From positions 1-64,000 of the forward strand of contig NZ_LQAQ01000046.1 in NCBI RefSeq assembly GCF_001583495.1: a DNA stretch of 64,000 nt. The letters run 5' to 3'. A model generated the notes under the pieces. The model did not search any database. It was not told where the DNA came from and was given only the letters and a program-made list of their open reading frames with translations. Positions 24,125 to 33,618 of this stretch are shown here, in pieces. A program made the translations under genes and the position numbers. The first letter of the stretch is position 1; every line of letters begins with the position of its first letter. Source of the stretch: Flammeovirga sp. SJP92 (GTDB taxonomy: Bacteria; Bacteroidota; Bacteroidia; Cytophagales; Flammeovirgaceae).

Positions 24125-26275
24125 ATGAACAATAAAGTCGCATCGGCTCTCTTACTAACGAGTGTTGTTGCTGTTACTGCTTGTCAACAGCAAATGGATT
24201 ATAACTATCCGCAAACTAAAAAAGAAATAGTTGAAGATGAATACTTTGGAACTAAGGTAGCAGATCCATACCGTTGGTTGGAAGATGATAAATCAGAAGA
24301 AACTGCTCAATGGGTTACCGCAGAAAATGAAGCTACTCAGGCTTTTCTCTCAAAAATCCCTTTCAAAAAAGGAATTCAAGATCGTTTAACTGAATTATGG
24401 AATTATGAAAAAATCACTGCACCAAGAAAACATGGTGATTGGTTGTATTTCTATAAAAATGATGGTCTGCAAAATCAATATGTTTTATACAGAAAGAAAC
24501 CTAACTCTGAGTTAGAAGAGGTCTTCCTTGATCCTAATACCTTTTCTGAAGATGGCACAACTTCATTATCGACCATCAAATTTACACATGATGGAAAACT
24601 AGCCGCATATGCAACATCAACAGGCGGTTCGGATTGGAGAGACATTTATGTTATCGATACTGAAACAAAAAAGATCATTGAAGAACCAGTAAGAAATGCC
24701 AAATTTACGAATATTGCTTGGAATAAAAGTAAGGGTTTCTATTACAGTAAATATGATCAACCAAAAGACGGTTCTCAACTATCTGGCATGACACAGCATC
24801 ATAAATTGATGTACCATGAATTAGGTACTCCTCAAGAGAAAGATCAGCTAGTGTTTGGGGGTGAAGAAACACCAAGAAGATATGTTGGTGCTTATGTAAC
24901 AGATGATGAAAAATATTTAGTGATTTCTGCAGCGGTTAATACTTCAGGTAATGAATTATATATTCAAGATCTTACTAAAAAGGATGCTCCGATTGTAACA
25001 TTAGTTGACAATACAGAGAATGACCACAATATCATTTATTCTAATGAGAGTAATTTCTGGATTGAAACAAACTATAATGCTCCTAACGGTAGAGTAGTGG
25101 TTGCTCCGATTAACTCTCCACAAAGAGACAATTGGAAAGATTTAATTCCTGAGTCAGAAAACGTGTTATCTGTAAGTACTTGTGGAAAGAAAATCTTTGC
25201 TAAATACATGAAAGATGCGATTTCTCAAGTTTATCAATATGACTTAAAAGGGAACAAGGAAAGAGAAATCAAATTGCCTGGTGTAGGAACAGCTTCTGGT
25301 TTTTATGGAGATGATGAGGATAAAATATTATTCTATTCTTTCACTTCTTACACCATGCCTTCGACTACTTTTGAGTATACTATCGAAAGTGGTGAGTCAA
25401 AGGAATATATCCGTCCTAATGTGAAGTTCAATCCGAATGATTATACTTCCGAGCAAGTTTTTTATATTTCAAAAGACGGTACAAAAGTGCCAATGATCAT
25501 TACTTATAAAAAAGGTTTAGAAAAGAATGGACAGAACCCAACCATACTTTACGGCTACGGTGGATTTAACGTAAGCTTACAACCTCGTTTCTCTGTTGCC
25601 AATGTAGTTTGGTTAGAAAATGGTGGCATCTATGCCGTTCCAAACCTAAGAGGTGGCGGTGAATATGGTGAAAAGTGGCATTCGGCTGGTACACAAATGA
25701 ATAAGCAAAATGTTTTTGACGACTTTATTGCGGCCGCTGAATACTTGAAAAAAGAAGGTTATACTTCTTCCGAAAAGCTAGCGATCCGCGGTGGTTCAAA
25801 TGGTGGACTTCTAGTAGGTGCTACGATGACACAACGTCCTGATTTAGCTGCGGTGGCTTTCCCTGCCGTTGGTGTATTGGATATGTTGCGTTACAATAAA
25901 TTTACTGCAGGTGCAGGGTGGGCTTATGACTATGGTACAGCTGAGGACTCTAAAGAAATGTTTGATTATCTGAAAGGATATTCTCCTTATCATAATGTAA
26001 AACAAGGAGTAGCTTACCCATCTACTTTAATCACAACAGCAGATCACGATGACCGTGTAGTTCCTGCACACTCTTTTAAATTTGCAGCAGAACTTCAAGC
26101 AAAAGATGCCGGAAAAAATCCTGTTTTGATCAGAATTGCAACAAATGCTGGTCATGGTGCAGGAAAACCAACAAGTATGATCATTGAAGAGTATGCAGAC
26201 ATCTTTGGTTTTGCTTGGTACAATATGGATGTAACTCCGGCTTTAGATCATAAGATCAATAAAAAAACAATGTAA
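24125..26275 (+). CDS. Prolyl oligopeptidase family serine peptidase (S9), lipoprotein
   Basis: A 716-residue S9 peptidase with a lipobox VTAC at about residues 17-20, so probably anchored in the cell envelope. An N-terminal beta-propeller (about 80-430) precedes the alpha/beta hydrolase domain, which carries the nucleophile in GGSNGG, the acidic residue in DHDDRVVP and the histidine in NAGHGAG. The family cuts after proline in short peptides. It stands alone, with a strong terminator 50 bp downstream. Length is normal for the family. Confidence 0.93.
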   Translation: MNNKVASALLLTSVVAVTACQQQMDYNYPQTKKEIVEDEYFGTKVADPYRWLEDDKSEETAQWVTAENEATQAFLSKIPFKKGIQDRLTELWNYEKITAPRKHGDWLYFYKNDGLQNQYVLYRKKPNSELEEVFLDPNTFSEDGTTSLSTIKFTHDGKLAAYATSTGGSDWRDIYVIDTETKKIIEEPVRNAKFTNIAWNKSKGFYYSKYDQPKDGSQLSGMTQHHKLMYHELGTPQEKDQLVFGGEETPRRYVGAYVTDDEKYLVISAAVNTSGNELYIQDLTKKDAPIVTLVDNTENDHNIIYSNESNFWIETNYNAPNGRVVVAPINSPQRDNWKDLIPESENVLSVSTCGKKIFAKYMKDAISQVYQYDLKGNKEREIKLPGVGTASGFYGDDEDKILFYSFTSYTMPSTTFEYTIESGESKEYIRPNVKFNPNDYTSEQVFYISKDGTKVPMIITYKKGLEKNGQNPTILYGYGGFNVSLQPRFSVANVVWLENGGIYAVPNLRGGGEYGEKWHSAGTQMNKQNVFDDFIAAAEYLKKEGYTSSEKLAIRGGSNGGLLVGATMTQRPDLAAVAFPAVGVLDMLRYNKFTAGAGWAYDYGTAEDSKEMFDYLKGYSPYHNVKQGVAYPSTLITTADHDDRVVPAHSFKFAAELQAKDAGKNPVLIRIATNAGHGAGKPTSMIIEEYADIFGFAWYNMDVTPALDHKINKKTM

Positions 26276-26325
26276 TTTTTAATAGAACAATATCTATTTC
26301 ATAAGATAGATCTGCTAATTGTTTT

Positions 26326-26366
26326 GAACCCCGAAAAGTGATTCCATTTTTCGGGGTTCATTTTTT
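26326..26366 (+). terminator. Rho-independent terminator of the prolyl oligopeptidase gene
   Basis: A perfect 12-bp stem, GAACCCCGAAAA with TTTTCGGGGTTC (26326-26337, 26348-26359), is followed by A and six T. Confidence 0.93.
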
Positions 26367-26376
26367 GATTCAATTT

Positions 26377-26442
26377 TGACCTTTTTGGGCAAGTGGATGA
26401 CCTTTTTTAAAAAGAAATTTTTAAAATATACTACGACTTTTG
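26377..26442 (+). promoter_or_regulatory. AraC-type operator and promoter of the outer-membrane protein gene
   Basis: Direct repeats tgacctttttgggca (26377-26391) and tgaccttttttaaaa (26398-26412) start 21 bp apart; GACTTTTG (26435-26442) begins 37 bp after the second. They resemble the repeats at 27461 and 34815, so a common regulator (AraC at 33711) is plausible. Confidence 0.68.
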
Positions 26443-26571
26443 TAGTACAATTTGGAGTCGAGAATAAGCCTTGACAGCTTAGTGTTTTGATCCAAGCTAA
26501 ATCAATTAAATTATGAGGGTGAGGGCCTTAGTTTTCTAAGGTCTTCATTTCATAAAACTAAAAACCTAATT

Positions 26572-27300
26572 ATGAGAACTTTATTATTTTCATTGTTGTG
26601 CTTACTATTTAGCCAAAGTTTGATGGCACAAGAAACAAAATCACCTTTTACTTTTGGTGTAAAAGGGGGATTAAATACCACTGCAATTATGGTAGCGAAT
26701 CCTGATGAAGGAGGATTCCTTTTTGGTGGATTTGGTGGAGTATATACCAATTATAAAATCAATGACCGTTGGGCATTACAAGCCGAAATTCAATACGGCC
26801 AACACGGTGTATTCGGATTGTTGGACATGTATGAATCCATGTATGCTTCAGATCTTGATCCAGACTTAGGAGACGATAAATTTTCTATTGAGATGGATGG
26901 TCGATTAAATATTAGAACAGAATATTTATCTATTCCTCTTGTTGCTCAATACGCTATGGGTAAGAAAAGAAACTGGGTGTTAGAAGGAGGATTCATCGTC
27001 GGATTCTTTACCCGTTCAAATATTAACTTTGATGGAACTGCAACTTATAGAGAATATTTAGACGGATCAGTTTCTGCCGAAGTTGATGTTACAGATGATT
27101 TTAATGATTTAGTAAACCAAACAGAATTCAGACCTGTAGAAGTGAGTTTTACGATGGGATTGCAATACAAAGTTCCTAACTCTAATTTCCATGTTGGTGG
27201 TAGAACCATCTTAGGTTTAAGTAATATCAATGCTTCACCGATTGAAGAAAATTGGATGAGAAATCTGAACCTTCAATTAGGGGTTGGGTATACATTCTAA
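26572..27300 (+). CDS. Outer membrane beta-barrel protein (PorT-like)
   Basis: A 242-residue outer-membrane barrel protein: signal peptide ending LMAQ, then GVKGGLN and an end in LQLGVGYTF, typical of the small eight-stranded barrel family common in Bacteroidota. Exact role unknown. The leader of ~125 nt contains an 8-bp hairpin with a TTTT loop (26524-26543), 28 bp before the start, which could limit translation or mark an attenuator. It is one promoter unit upstream of the xus-like operon, with a similar operator, so the two may be co-induced. Confidence 0.8.
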   Translation: MRTLLFSLLCLLFSQSLMAQETKSPFTFGVKGGLNTTAIMVANPDEGGFLFGGFGGVYTNYKINDRWALQAEIQYGQHGVFGLLDMYESMYASDLDPDLGDDKFSIEMDGRLNIRTEYLSIPLVAQYAMGKKRNWVLEGGFIVGFFTRSNINFDGTATYREYLDGSVSAEVDVTDDFNDLVNQTEFRPVEVSFTMGLQYKVPNSNFHVGGRTILGLSNINASPIEENWMRNLNLQLGVGYTF

Positions 27301-27322
27301 TTCCTAAATAAACGAATCATTT

Positions 27323-27357
27323 CATCATCAGCCCACTAAAGTAGTGGACTGATGATG
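27323..27357 (+). terminator. Terminator-like hairpin after the barrel protein
   Basis: A 14-bp stem with one G-U pair (27323-27336 with 27344-27357), 7-nt loop. The top of the stem contains GCCCAC/GTGG around TAAAGT and resembles the small hairpins found in the following operon. No T-run follows. Confidence 0.7.
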
Positions 27358-27460
27358 AAGTTAATTTGATGTCGATTTAATTCACTACACACATATATAT
27401 TTGCTTTAACGGAGGAGAAACACTGTATTTCTTCTTCGTTTTTTTATGAAAAATAAAATG

Positions 27461-27526
27461 TGACCCTATTGGGAGTTGAGCTGATCTTTTCGGGAGAGAA
27501 AAAGGTAAGGTAACCATCGACATTTG
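27461..27526 (+). promoter_or_regulatory. AraC-type operator and promoter of the xus-like operon
   Basis: Direct repeats tgaccctattgggag (27461-27475) and tgatcttttcgggag (27482-27496) start 21 bp apart; GACATTTG (27519-27526) begins 37 bp after the second. Very similar to the operator of the DUF3604 gene at 34815. Confidence 0.7.
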
Positions 27527-27646
27527 TATTGTAATTAAAAACTACTGTTGTTTTTAAGATCATTGCTGAACATTTATAACATAAATGAAAATAATGTAAT
27601 GCAATAAAAATACGTCGATTGAATTAAACACAAAACTATCAGCCTT

Positions 27647-30043
27647 ATGTTACATCGATATTTGCTCCCTCTAGTAATGATATTTATTGTATCTCCCTTT
27701 GCTTTCGGGCAACGCAGGGAAGGGGTCACCATTCAAGGTGTAGTTATAGATCAGGAAGATATGCCTATTCCATTTTGTACAGTTGTAGTGAAAGGATTAG
27801 ATAAGGGGGGATATACTAAAGAAGATGGGAGTTTTGAAATCAAAAATATACATCAAAAAGAAGTTGAGTTAATCGTCAATCATATTGGGCATAAGACAGC
27901 TAATGTTAGTGTTCAACTTTCTAGGAATAACCATTCAGGTATTGTTATTCAATTAGAAGATGAGGATGTAAAATTAGATGAGGTAGTAGTTTATGGTGAA
28001 TCAGAGGCTACAAAGATGGAAAAAGAAGGATATTCTTCAACCTCTATTTCAACCGAAAAGTTTGAGATCCAATCCGTAGAATTGAACGCTATTCTTGACC
28101 AAACTTCTGGAATTAATGTAAGAAATGAAGGTGGTTTGGGTTCAAGAACACGATACAGTATTAATGGATTAAGTGGAAATTCAGTAAGGTTTTTCATTGA
28201 TGGTATCCCCATGGAATATTATGGAGCTTCCTATTCTTTAAACTCTATTCCTGTTTCCTTGATTGAAGAAATGCAAGTATATAAAGGAGTTGTGCCTGTC
28301 AATTTAGGAGCAGATGCATTGGGTGGAGCTGTAAATATTAAAACCAAAAATCAAGGACAAAATACACTTGATTTTTCTTATTCGATGGGATCATTTAATA
28401 CACATCAAGTGGCATTGAATGGAAATTATAGAAATAAAAATAATGGTTTAACATTTAGAGGGGCATTATTCTATAATTACTCTGACAATAATTATAAAGT
28501 TTGGGGAGATGATGTTTATGTCGTTGATCCAAATACAGGTCGTATCGACAGGTCTATAGTAGCAGAACGTTTTAATGACGGATTTGAATCCATGGGTACA
28601 AAATTGGACTTTGGCTTTACGGATGTGAAATGGGCGGATCAATTTATGGTAAGTTTTCTCTATTCTGATATGTATAAAGAAGTACAACATGGTGCAACAA
28701 TGAATGTGCCTTTCGGAGAAAGGTTTTATACTCAAGGGAATATTGTTCCAAGTGTACATTATAAGAAAAGTGATTTCCTTACTGAAGGTTTAGAGATTGA
28801 TGTCTTTACTTCCTATGCTATGAACTCAAGAACGTTAGTTGATTCTACAACCAATAAATACAACTGGCATGGAGATATCTGGGCACAAAATCCAAGTGGA
28901 GGTGAAGCGGGGACTCCTTTACATTCTACAACAGATGAAGGAACATTAATCAACCGTTTCAATGCAAGCTACAGTATCAATGATCAAAATAGATTTAATT
29001 TCAACGTAATCCATACAGATTACAAAAGAACAGCTTTCAACAGAAAGGCTCCAATTGGACAAGATACAAGTAATAATTACACCAAGATGTCTAAGAATTT
29101 GATGGGTTTATCGTATTCTAATTCTTCTTTCGACGATCGATTAAGAACTAACGTCTTCGGTAAAGTTTATAACTACAGTGTCAATATGTTGGATCATGAA
29201 TATATAAATGGTGAATATCACCCGGTTTATCATTCCAATTCGGATAATAATTATGGATATGGCTTAGCAATAGGTTATGATATCACTAAAGATATTACGT
29301 TACAATTATCTTCAGAACAAGCAGTAAGACTACCAGAACCTGATGAGTTGTTCGGTAACTTCTCAGAGAATATTCATTCAGCCATTGACCTTAAATCCGA
29401 AGTGAGTAAGAATGTAAATCTAGGTCTTCGATTTGGGGAATATTATTGGAATGAGCATTCAATGACATTTTCTACAACATTATTCCATCGCTCGGTGTCA
29501 AATATGATTCAGCAGAGCACTCAGGTAGTGGATGGTGTAGATATTTTTGTCAATGAAAACTTTGGTGAAATCATTTCAAAAGGGATTGATTTTCAAATTG
29601 ATTATGACTATAAACGTCAGTTTGAAATCACGCTGTCAGGTGCTTATAATGACACAAGGTATATGTCGCTTTATGATATCTATGGAAGGGAAAATATGTA
29701 CTATGGATCCCGTTTGAAAAACGAACCTTTCCTTCAGTTTAATTCCAGTGTAAGATATAGATTTAGTAGACAATGGATCAAAAAAGGGGAATTAACCATG
29801 TTTTGGAATATGCGCTATGTCTATGATTACTACAGACATTGGGAAAACATAGGAAGTGACAACAAGGATATCATTCCAAGTCAGTTGATTAATGATTTTG
29901 GTGTTTCTTACAGATTACCAAACAATAAATTGGCATTGAGCCTTGACTTAAAGAATATGTTTAATACACAGGTGTTTGACAACTTCGCCATTCAACAACC
30001 TGGAAGAGGAGTTTATTTCAAAGTAAACTACTCGATATTTTAG
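27647..30043 (+). CDS. TonB-dependent receptor (XusA-like)
   Basis: A 798-residue outer-membrane receptor. Signal peptide ending FGQ, a carboxypeptidase-regulatory-like domain (about 27-115), a plug domain (about 120-245; LDEVVVYGE then NVRNEGGLGSRTRYSINGL) and a 22-strand barrel ending in YFKVNYSIF. It imports a ligand too large for porins using TonB energy. The following DUF4374 lipoprotein and PepSY protein match the set described for Bacteroides XusABC, which takes up foreign siderophores, hence the name; an AraC-type operator instead of an obvious iron signal leaves room for another ligand. No SusD partner is present, so a polysaccharide is unlikely. Confidence 0.85.
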   Translation: MLHRYLLPLVMIFIVSPFAFGQRREGVTIQGVVIDQEDMPIPFCTVVVKGLDKGGYTKEDGSFEIKNIHQKEVELIVNHIGHKTANVSVQLSRNNHSGIVIQLEDEDVKLDEVVVYGESEATKMEKEGYSSTSISTEKFEIQSVELNAILDQTSGINVRNEGGLGSRTRYSINGLSGNSVRFFIDGIPMEYYGASYSLNSIPVSLIEEMQVYKGVVPVNLGADALGGAVNIKTKNQGQNTLDFSYSMGSFNTHQVALNGNYRNKNNGLTFRGALFYNYSDNNYKVWGDDVYVVDPNTGRIDRSIVAERFNDGFESMGTKLDFGFTDVKWADQFMVSFLYSDMYKEVQHGATMNVPFGERFYTQGNIVPSVHYKKSDFLTEGLEIDVFTSYAMNSRTLVDSTTNKYNWHGDIWAQNPSGGEAGTPLHSTTDEGTLINRFNASYSINDQNRFNFNVIHTDYKRTAFNRKAPIGQDTSNNYTKMSKNLMGLSYSNSSFDDRLRTNVFGKVYNYSVNMLDHEYINGEYHPVYHSNSDNNYGYGLAIGYDITKDITLQLSSEQAVRLPEPDELFGNFSENIHSAIDLKSEVSKNVNLGLRFGEYYWNEHSMTFSTTLFHRSVSNMIQQSTQVVDGVDIFVNENFGEIISKGIDFQIDYDYKRQFEITLSGAYNDTRYMSLYDIYGRENMYYGSRLKNEPFLQFNSSVRYRFSRQWIKKGELTMFWNMRYVYDYYRHWENIGSDNKDIIPSQLINDFGVSYRLPNNKLALSLDLKNMFNTQVFDNFAIQQPGRGVYFKVNYSIF

Positions 30044-30057
30044 AAACAACATCAATA

Positions 30058-30080
30058 GCCCATTACTTCAGTCTTGGGAC
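30058..30080 (+). repeat. Small GCCCA...TGGG hairpin between receptor and lipoprotein genes
   Basis: The segment around CATTACTTCAGTCTTG pairs GCCCA with TGGG, with the same ACTTCAGT centre as the perfect hairpins at 31386-31442. One mismatch in the stem. Probably a member of a second, shorter REP-like family. Confidence 0.5.
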
Positions 30081-30124
30081 CTAAGAATAGAAAAATAGAT
30101 AGGAAAATTATAACTAATTAATCC

Positions 30125-31369
30125 ATGTTTAAAATTAATACAACAAAAAAATTAGCCATCGGTGCAATGGCAGTTTTAAGCACGTTTGCATCTTGCTCTA
30201 AGGATGATCAACCTTATGAAGGTGAAAGACCAATTGATAAAGATGTATTTCATGTAGCAGCAGACGTAACTGACCCAGATGAAAATGTTTCTGTTTTTAT
30301 GCAACCGACATCTAATGTTACAGATACTACTTTAACGTTTATCAATAATGGTTATGAAATGGATGGTGAACGTTCTGCAAGAGTATTAACCGCAGGTGGT
30401 AGAATCTATAATTTGAATTATGGAACAGGTCAGATTTATGAGTTGGAACATAATGGAGCCTCAAGTTATAATAAAGTAAGTGAGATTGACATCAGCCATT
30501 TGGTAGGTACTCACCCAAGATATGCCGAAGTAAGTGATAATATGCTTTTGGCACATAATGTTGTTGAAACTTTTAATAATGAAAACACAGAAGTTACTGT
30601 AACCTTACAAATTGTAAAGATCAGTATTCCTGGTTTGTACTTTAATGTTGCTACAGATTTTGTAGAACATGATTTGGGAACTTATAAAATAGGAGATGCC
30701 TATATTAATAGAGTAGATGCTCCTGTAATTATGGGAAATAAACTCTTCTACGGAGCACAATACCGTTTGTTAGGCCAACCTAATAATGGTGAACCAAGTA
30801 CTGAACGCCCATCAGAAATGGCAACTTTAGTAGTTGATTACCCTAGTTTAGATGGTTTTAAAATCGTCACATCTGATGTATCAAGAGGAGATACTTACGG
30901 TTTTAGAGGAAAGTCAATGTATGTTCATAATCAACATGTCTATCAGGTGAATATGACTACAGAAGGTTCGGACGCAGTTATTGCAAGATTGAATAGAGAA
31001 GGAGAATATGATCAGGATTACGTCTTTAATATCTCCAATCAGTTAGGAAAAACAGTTGGAACGGTCAACTGGCATCATGTAGGTAATGGTAAAGGCTATC
31101 TCGCAATCGATGATATCAGCATTGACCACAACAATTCTTATAATATGGCTTATATAGATGTTGATAAACAAGAACTAGAAATACTATATGATGTACCAAA
31201 ATCAAATATGTGGTTCTATCAATCAGGAGCTGTTCATGAAGGTAAATTCTATATGGCAGTTAGCCCAATCGGTTCAGATGCCTACATTTGGGAATTTGAA
31301 GGAAATCAAGCTCAAAAAGGAGCAAAATTAGACGGAGGGAATATTTACGTCCAAGGAATTTATAAGTAA
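30125..31369 (+). CDS. DUF4374 lipoprotein (XusB-like ligand-binding)
   Basis: A 414-residue lipoprotein with lipobox FASC (C24) and a beta-propeller-like DUF4374 region. In Bacteroides thetaiotaomicron the DUF4374 protein XusB binds ferric enterobactin at the cell surface and passes it to XusA (established for that system). Here the gene follows the receptor by 81 bp, same strand, as expected. Ligand identity here is inferred only. Two perfect hairpins separate it from the next gene. Confidence 0.85.
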   Translation: MFKINTTKKLAIGAMAVLSTFASCSKDDQPYEGERPIDKDVFHVAADVTDPDENVSVFMQPTSNVTDTTLTFINNGYEMDGERSARVLTAGGRIYNLNYGTGQIYELEHNGASSYNKVSEIDISHLVGTHPRYAEVSDNMLLAHNVVETFNNENTEVTVTLQIVKISIPGLYFNVATDFVEHDLGTYKIGDAYINRVDAPVIMGNKLFYGAQYRLLGQPNNGEPSTERPSEMATLVVDYPSLDGFKIVTSDVSRGDTYGFRGKSMYVHNQHVYQVNMTTEGSDAVIARLNREGEYDQDYVFNISNQLGKTVGTVNWHHVGNGKGYLAIDDISIDHNNSYNMAYIDVDKQELEILYDVPKSNMWFYQSGAVHEGKFYMAVSPIGSDAYIWEFEGNQAQKGAKLDGGNIYVQGIYK

Positions 31370-31385
31370 AACAACAAAATACGAA

Positions 31386-31442
31386 GACTACACTTCAGTG
31401 TAGTCGGAGTTAGCATCACAAGCCCATGACTTCAGTCATGGG
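31386..31442 (+). repeat. Two consecutive 8-bp-stem hairpins with identical TTCA loops
   Basis: GACTACAC-TTCA-GTGTAGTC (31386-31405) and CCCATGAC-TTCA-GTCATGGG (31423-31442) are both perfect. They share the core ACTTCAGT though their outer stems differ, a sign of selection on structure. They lie between the DUF4374 gene and the small lipoprotein gene and may reduce downstream expression. Confidence 0.8.
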
Positions 31443-31495
31443 TATACGTCACAAAGACATTCAAATAACAAATTAACAATTCAAAATCAATCAAA

Positions 31496-32116
31496 ATGAA
31501 AAAGATACTTATTATACTTACTACGATCACGGTACTATTCTCGTGTACAGAAGAGAAAACTAAAAAGTCTGGAATGGACTTTGAAAAATTAAAATTAGAA
31601 TTAAATCTATCAGTCGAACAGACTTTAAAATATTATGAAATTATCAAATATTTTGAAGAAGATAGAGCGTCCTTATTAAAGGATTTAGAAGCTACTGGAA
31701 ATGATTCTAAGAAAGAGAAAAATAAGCTTTTGCAAATCTCTTATCAATACCAAGAGCACGTTTTAGAAAATATCTTGAATGAAGAGCAAAAAATAATTGC
31801 TCATGAATTTATCAAAAGATATATGCCAGGCGTAGTGGATTATTCTGATGAATTGAAAGCTGAAGTAATCGAAACATTAGCCTTAGATTCAGTACAGGTA
31901 GAACAATATTTAGCTATCAATAATGCATTTGTAAAAGCATTCCATGATTCGCATGACAAGTTCCACGGAAACAAACAAACAGCTTCAATGTACTGGAATC
32001 AATATAACGAATCAAGAAAGTATGCCTTGAAAAAGTTATTTTCACAGGAGCAATACGCTCAATATATTGAACTGACAACGAAGGAAAGTTATAGAGGACA
32101 ATTCTCATCAAAATAA
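31496..32116 (+). CDS. Small lipoprotein in the xus-like operon (paralog of 22078)
   Basis: A 206-residue lipoprotein with lipobox LFSC near residue 17 and a helical, charged mature part with repeated LxLxxxQ-type segments (LNLSVEQ, ALDSVQVEQY, FSQEQYAQY). It is a paralog of the lipoprotein at 22078. It is not part of the described Bacteroides xus set, so it is an addition to the system. Its TAA stop overlaps the ATG of the PepSY gene by one base, which suggests coupled translation and a joint role. Metal binding or chaperone work, as for Spy/CpxP, is a guess. Confidence 0.78.
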   Translation: MKKILIILTTITVLFSCTEEKTKKSGMDFEKLKLELNLSVEQTLKYYEIIKYFEEDRASLLKDLEATGNDSKKEKNKLLQISYQYQEHVLENILNEEQKIIAHEFIKRYMPGVVDYSDELKAEVIETLALDSVQVEQYLAINNAFVKAFHDSHDKFHGNKQTASMYWNQYNESRKYALKKLFSQEQYAQYIELTTKESYRGQFSSK

Positions 32117-33303
32117 TGAAACTCTCTAAATCTTTACTTCGAAAAAAGAGAAAAAACGAATCACTGTTAAAGTACTTTATGTCCTTGTCACATTTGTGGC
32201 TTGGACTACTTTCCATTGTCGTTTTGATCGTAGTCTGCTTAACAGGTGCAGTGTTTGCTTTTAAAAATCAAATCACTGAATTATTGAATTATGATGTTGT
32301 TTTCAATAAAGATAAGAGTGCTAAAGAATGGGTGAGTCCTGATGATATCAATAATAATTTCATAAGTAAAGGACTTGAAATTATTTCAATAGACTATCCT
32401 GCTGATTTTAAAAGAAATATTTTAGTTTCGTATCAAAATTCAACTCTTAATCAAAAAGGAAGCGTTTACATCCATCCATCAAACGGAGAGGTAGTAGGAA
32501 AACAGTATGTATCTACAGCTTCTTTTTTTCAAACAGTAAAAGCCTTGCACAAAAACCTCTTGTTAGGTGAAGTTGGAAAACAGATTGTTGGGGTTTCGGT
32601 ACTCATTTTTGTCTTTTTATTGTTGTCTGGAATTGTACTTTGGTTTCCAAAAAATAAGATACAACTAAAGAATAGTTTGAATATAAAATGGTCAGCAAAA
32701 TTGCCAAGAGTAATTTATGATCTACACAGAGTGATTGGATTCTATTTCTTATTCCCTTTAGTGTTTATTTCAATTACAGGTTTGTATGTTGCTTATCCAT
32801 GGATGAAAAGTGTAGTTTTGGTTTCATTGGGAGGTCAACCTGTATTAAATGAATCCAATAAAGAAGAGGTGCAAGAAGAGCTGTCAAATAAATTTGCATC
32901 CTTCTTAGAAGAATCATTGAATGTGCATCAAGAAGAAATGGCAGAAGTCGTTTCTATAGATCTACTTCTTAAAGATGTAAATCAGCGATTACCCTACAAG
33001 GGAAGCAGATCTATCGCATTAGCTATCAATGATAAAACAGAAATTGAGGTTACTAAAATCAATCAAGAGGGATGGTTAAATATTATCGCTCCAGACAAAA
33101 TCACTTATAACCAAAATGGAGAATTTAAAAAGGAAGTTTTGTTCTCTGATTTGACATTATCCGATCAATTTAAAGCAGTTTCTCTTCCTTTGCATACAGG
33201 TGAAATCCTAGGACTTCCTGGAGTGATATTCTATTTCATTGTGACTTTGATTGGATGTTCTCTACCGATCACAGGAATACTTATTTGGGTTAGAAAATTA
33301 TAA
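32116..33303 (+). CDS. PepSY-associated transmembrane protein (XusC-like)
   Basis: A 395-residue inner-membrane protein with four transmembrane helices (near residues 26-50, 155-178, 205-232 and 365-393) and PepSY-type periplasmic segments between them, including the histidine-bearing HLWLG and HRVIGFYF stretches. Members are found with siderophore receptors and are proposed to help reduce or release iron from siderophores. It overlaps the upstream lipoprotein gene by one base and is followed 11 bp later by a small membrane protein gene. Confidence 0.88.
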   Translation: MKLSKSLLRKKRKNESLLKYFMSLSHLWLGLLSIVVLIVVCLTGAVFAFKNQITELLNYDVVFNKDKSAKEWVSPDDINNNFISKGLEIISIDYPADFKRNILVSYQNSTLNQKGSVYIHPSNGEVVGKQYVSTASFFQTVKALHKNLLLGEVGKQIVGVSVLIFVFLLLSGIVLWFPKNKIQLKNSLNIKWSAKLPRVIYDLHRVIGFYFLFPLVFISITGLYVAYPWMKSVVLVSLGGQPVLNESNKEEVQEELSNKFASFLEESLNVHQEEMAEVVSIDLLLKDVNQRLPYKGSRSIALAINDKTEIEVTKINQEGWLNIIAPDKITYNQNGEFKKEVLFSDLTLSDQFKAVSLPLHTGEILGLPGVIFYFIVTLIGCSLPITGILIWVRKL

Positions 33304-33314
33304 ATACTACAATC

Positions 33315-33527
33315 ATGAGCTACTTACGTAATAAATATATATTGATTTTCAGTATTCTATTTCTTGTAGGAATTGTAAATATTGAGATGAATCAAAAAAA
33401 TGAAGAACAGAGAACAGAATGTTCACTAGAAGAAATTGAATCAACCAATAACGACAATTGGTCAACTATAAAGAAGACTTCAAAAAGCTATAAAAAGCAG
33501 AAGTTTGGGTTGATGGCAATGAAATAA
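33315..33527 (+). CDS. Small single-pass membrane protein
   Basis: A 70-residue protein with one hydrophobic helix (about 8-24) and a charged, lysine-rich tail. No family recognised. The 11-bp gap after the PepSY gene makes cotranscription very likely; it could be an accessory subunit. It could also be a chance open frame, as it is short. Confidence 0.55.
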   Translation: MSYLRNKYILIFSILFLVGIVNIEMNQKNEEQRTECSLEEIESTNNDNWSTIKKTSKSYKKQKFGLMAMK

Positions 33528-33618
33528 TAAATTCAAAATTTTGTGCAATATCACTCAAGTAATATCTCAGTTATAAAACCGAGAGACTTTAGTCTTGATA
33601 GTTTTATATATTACTTGC

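Noticed and set aside
33583-33598. Additional hairpin GAGACT/AGTCTT
   Set aside because: The stem is only five pairs; it may belong to the small hairpin family but is too weak to list.
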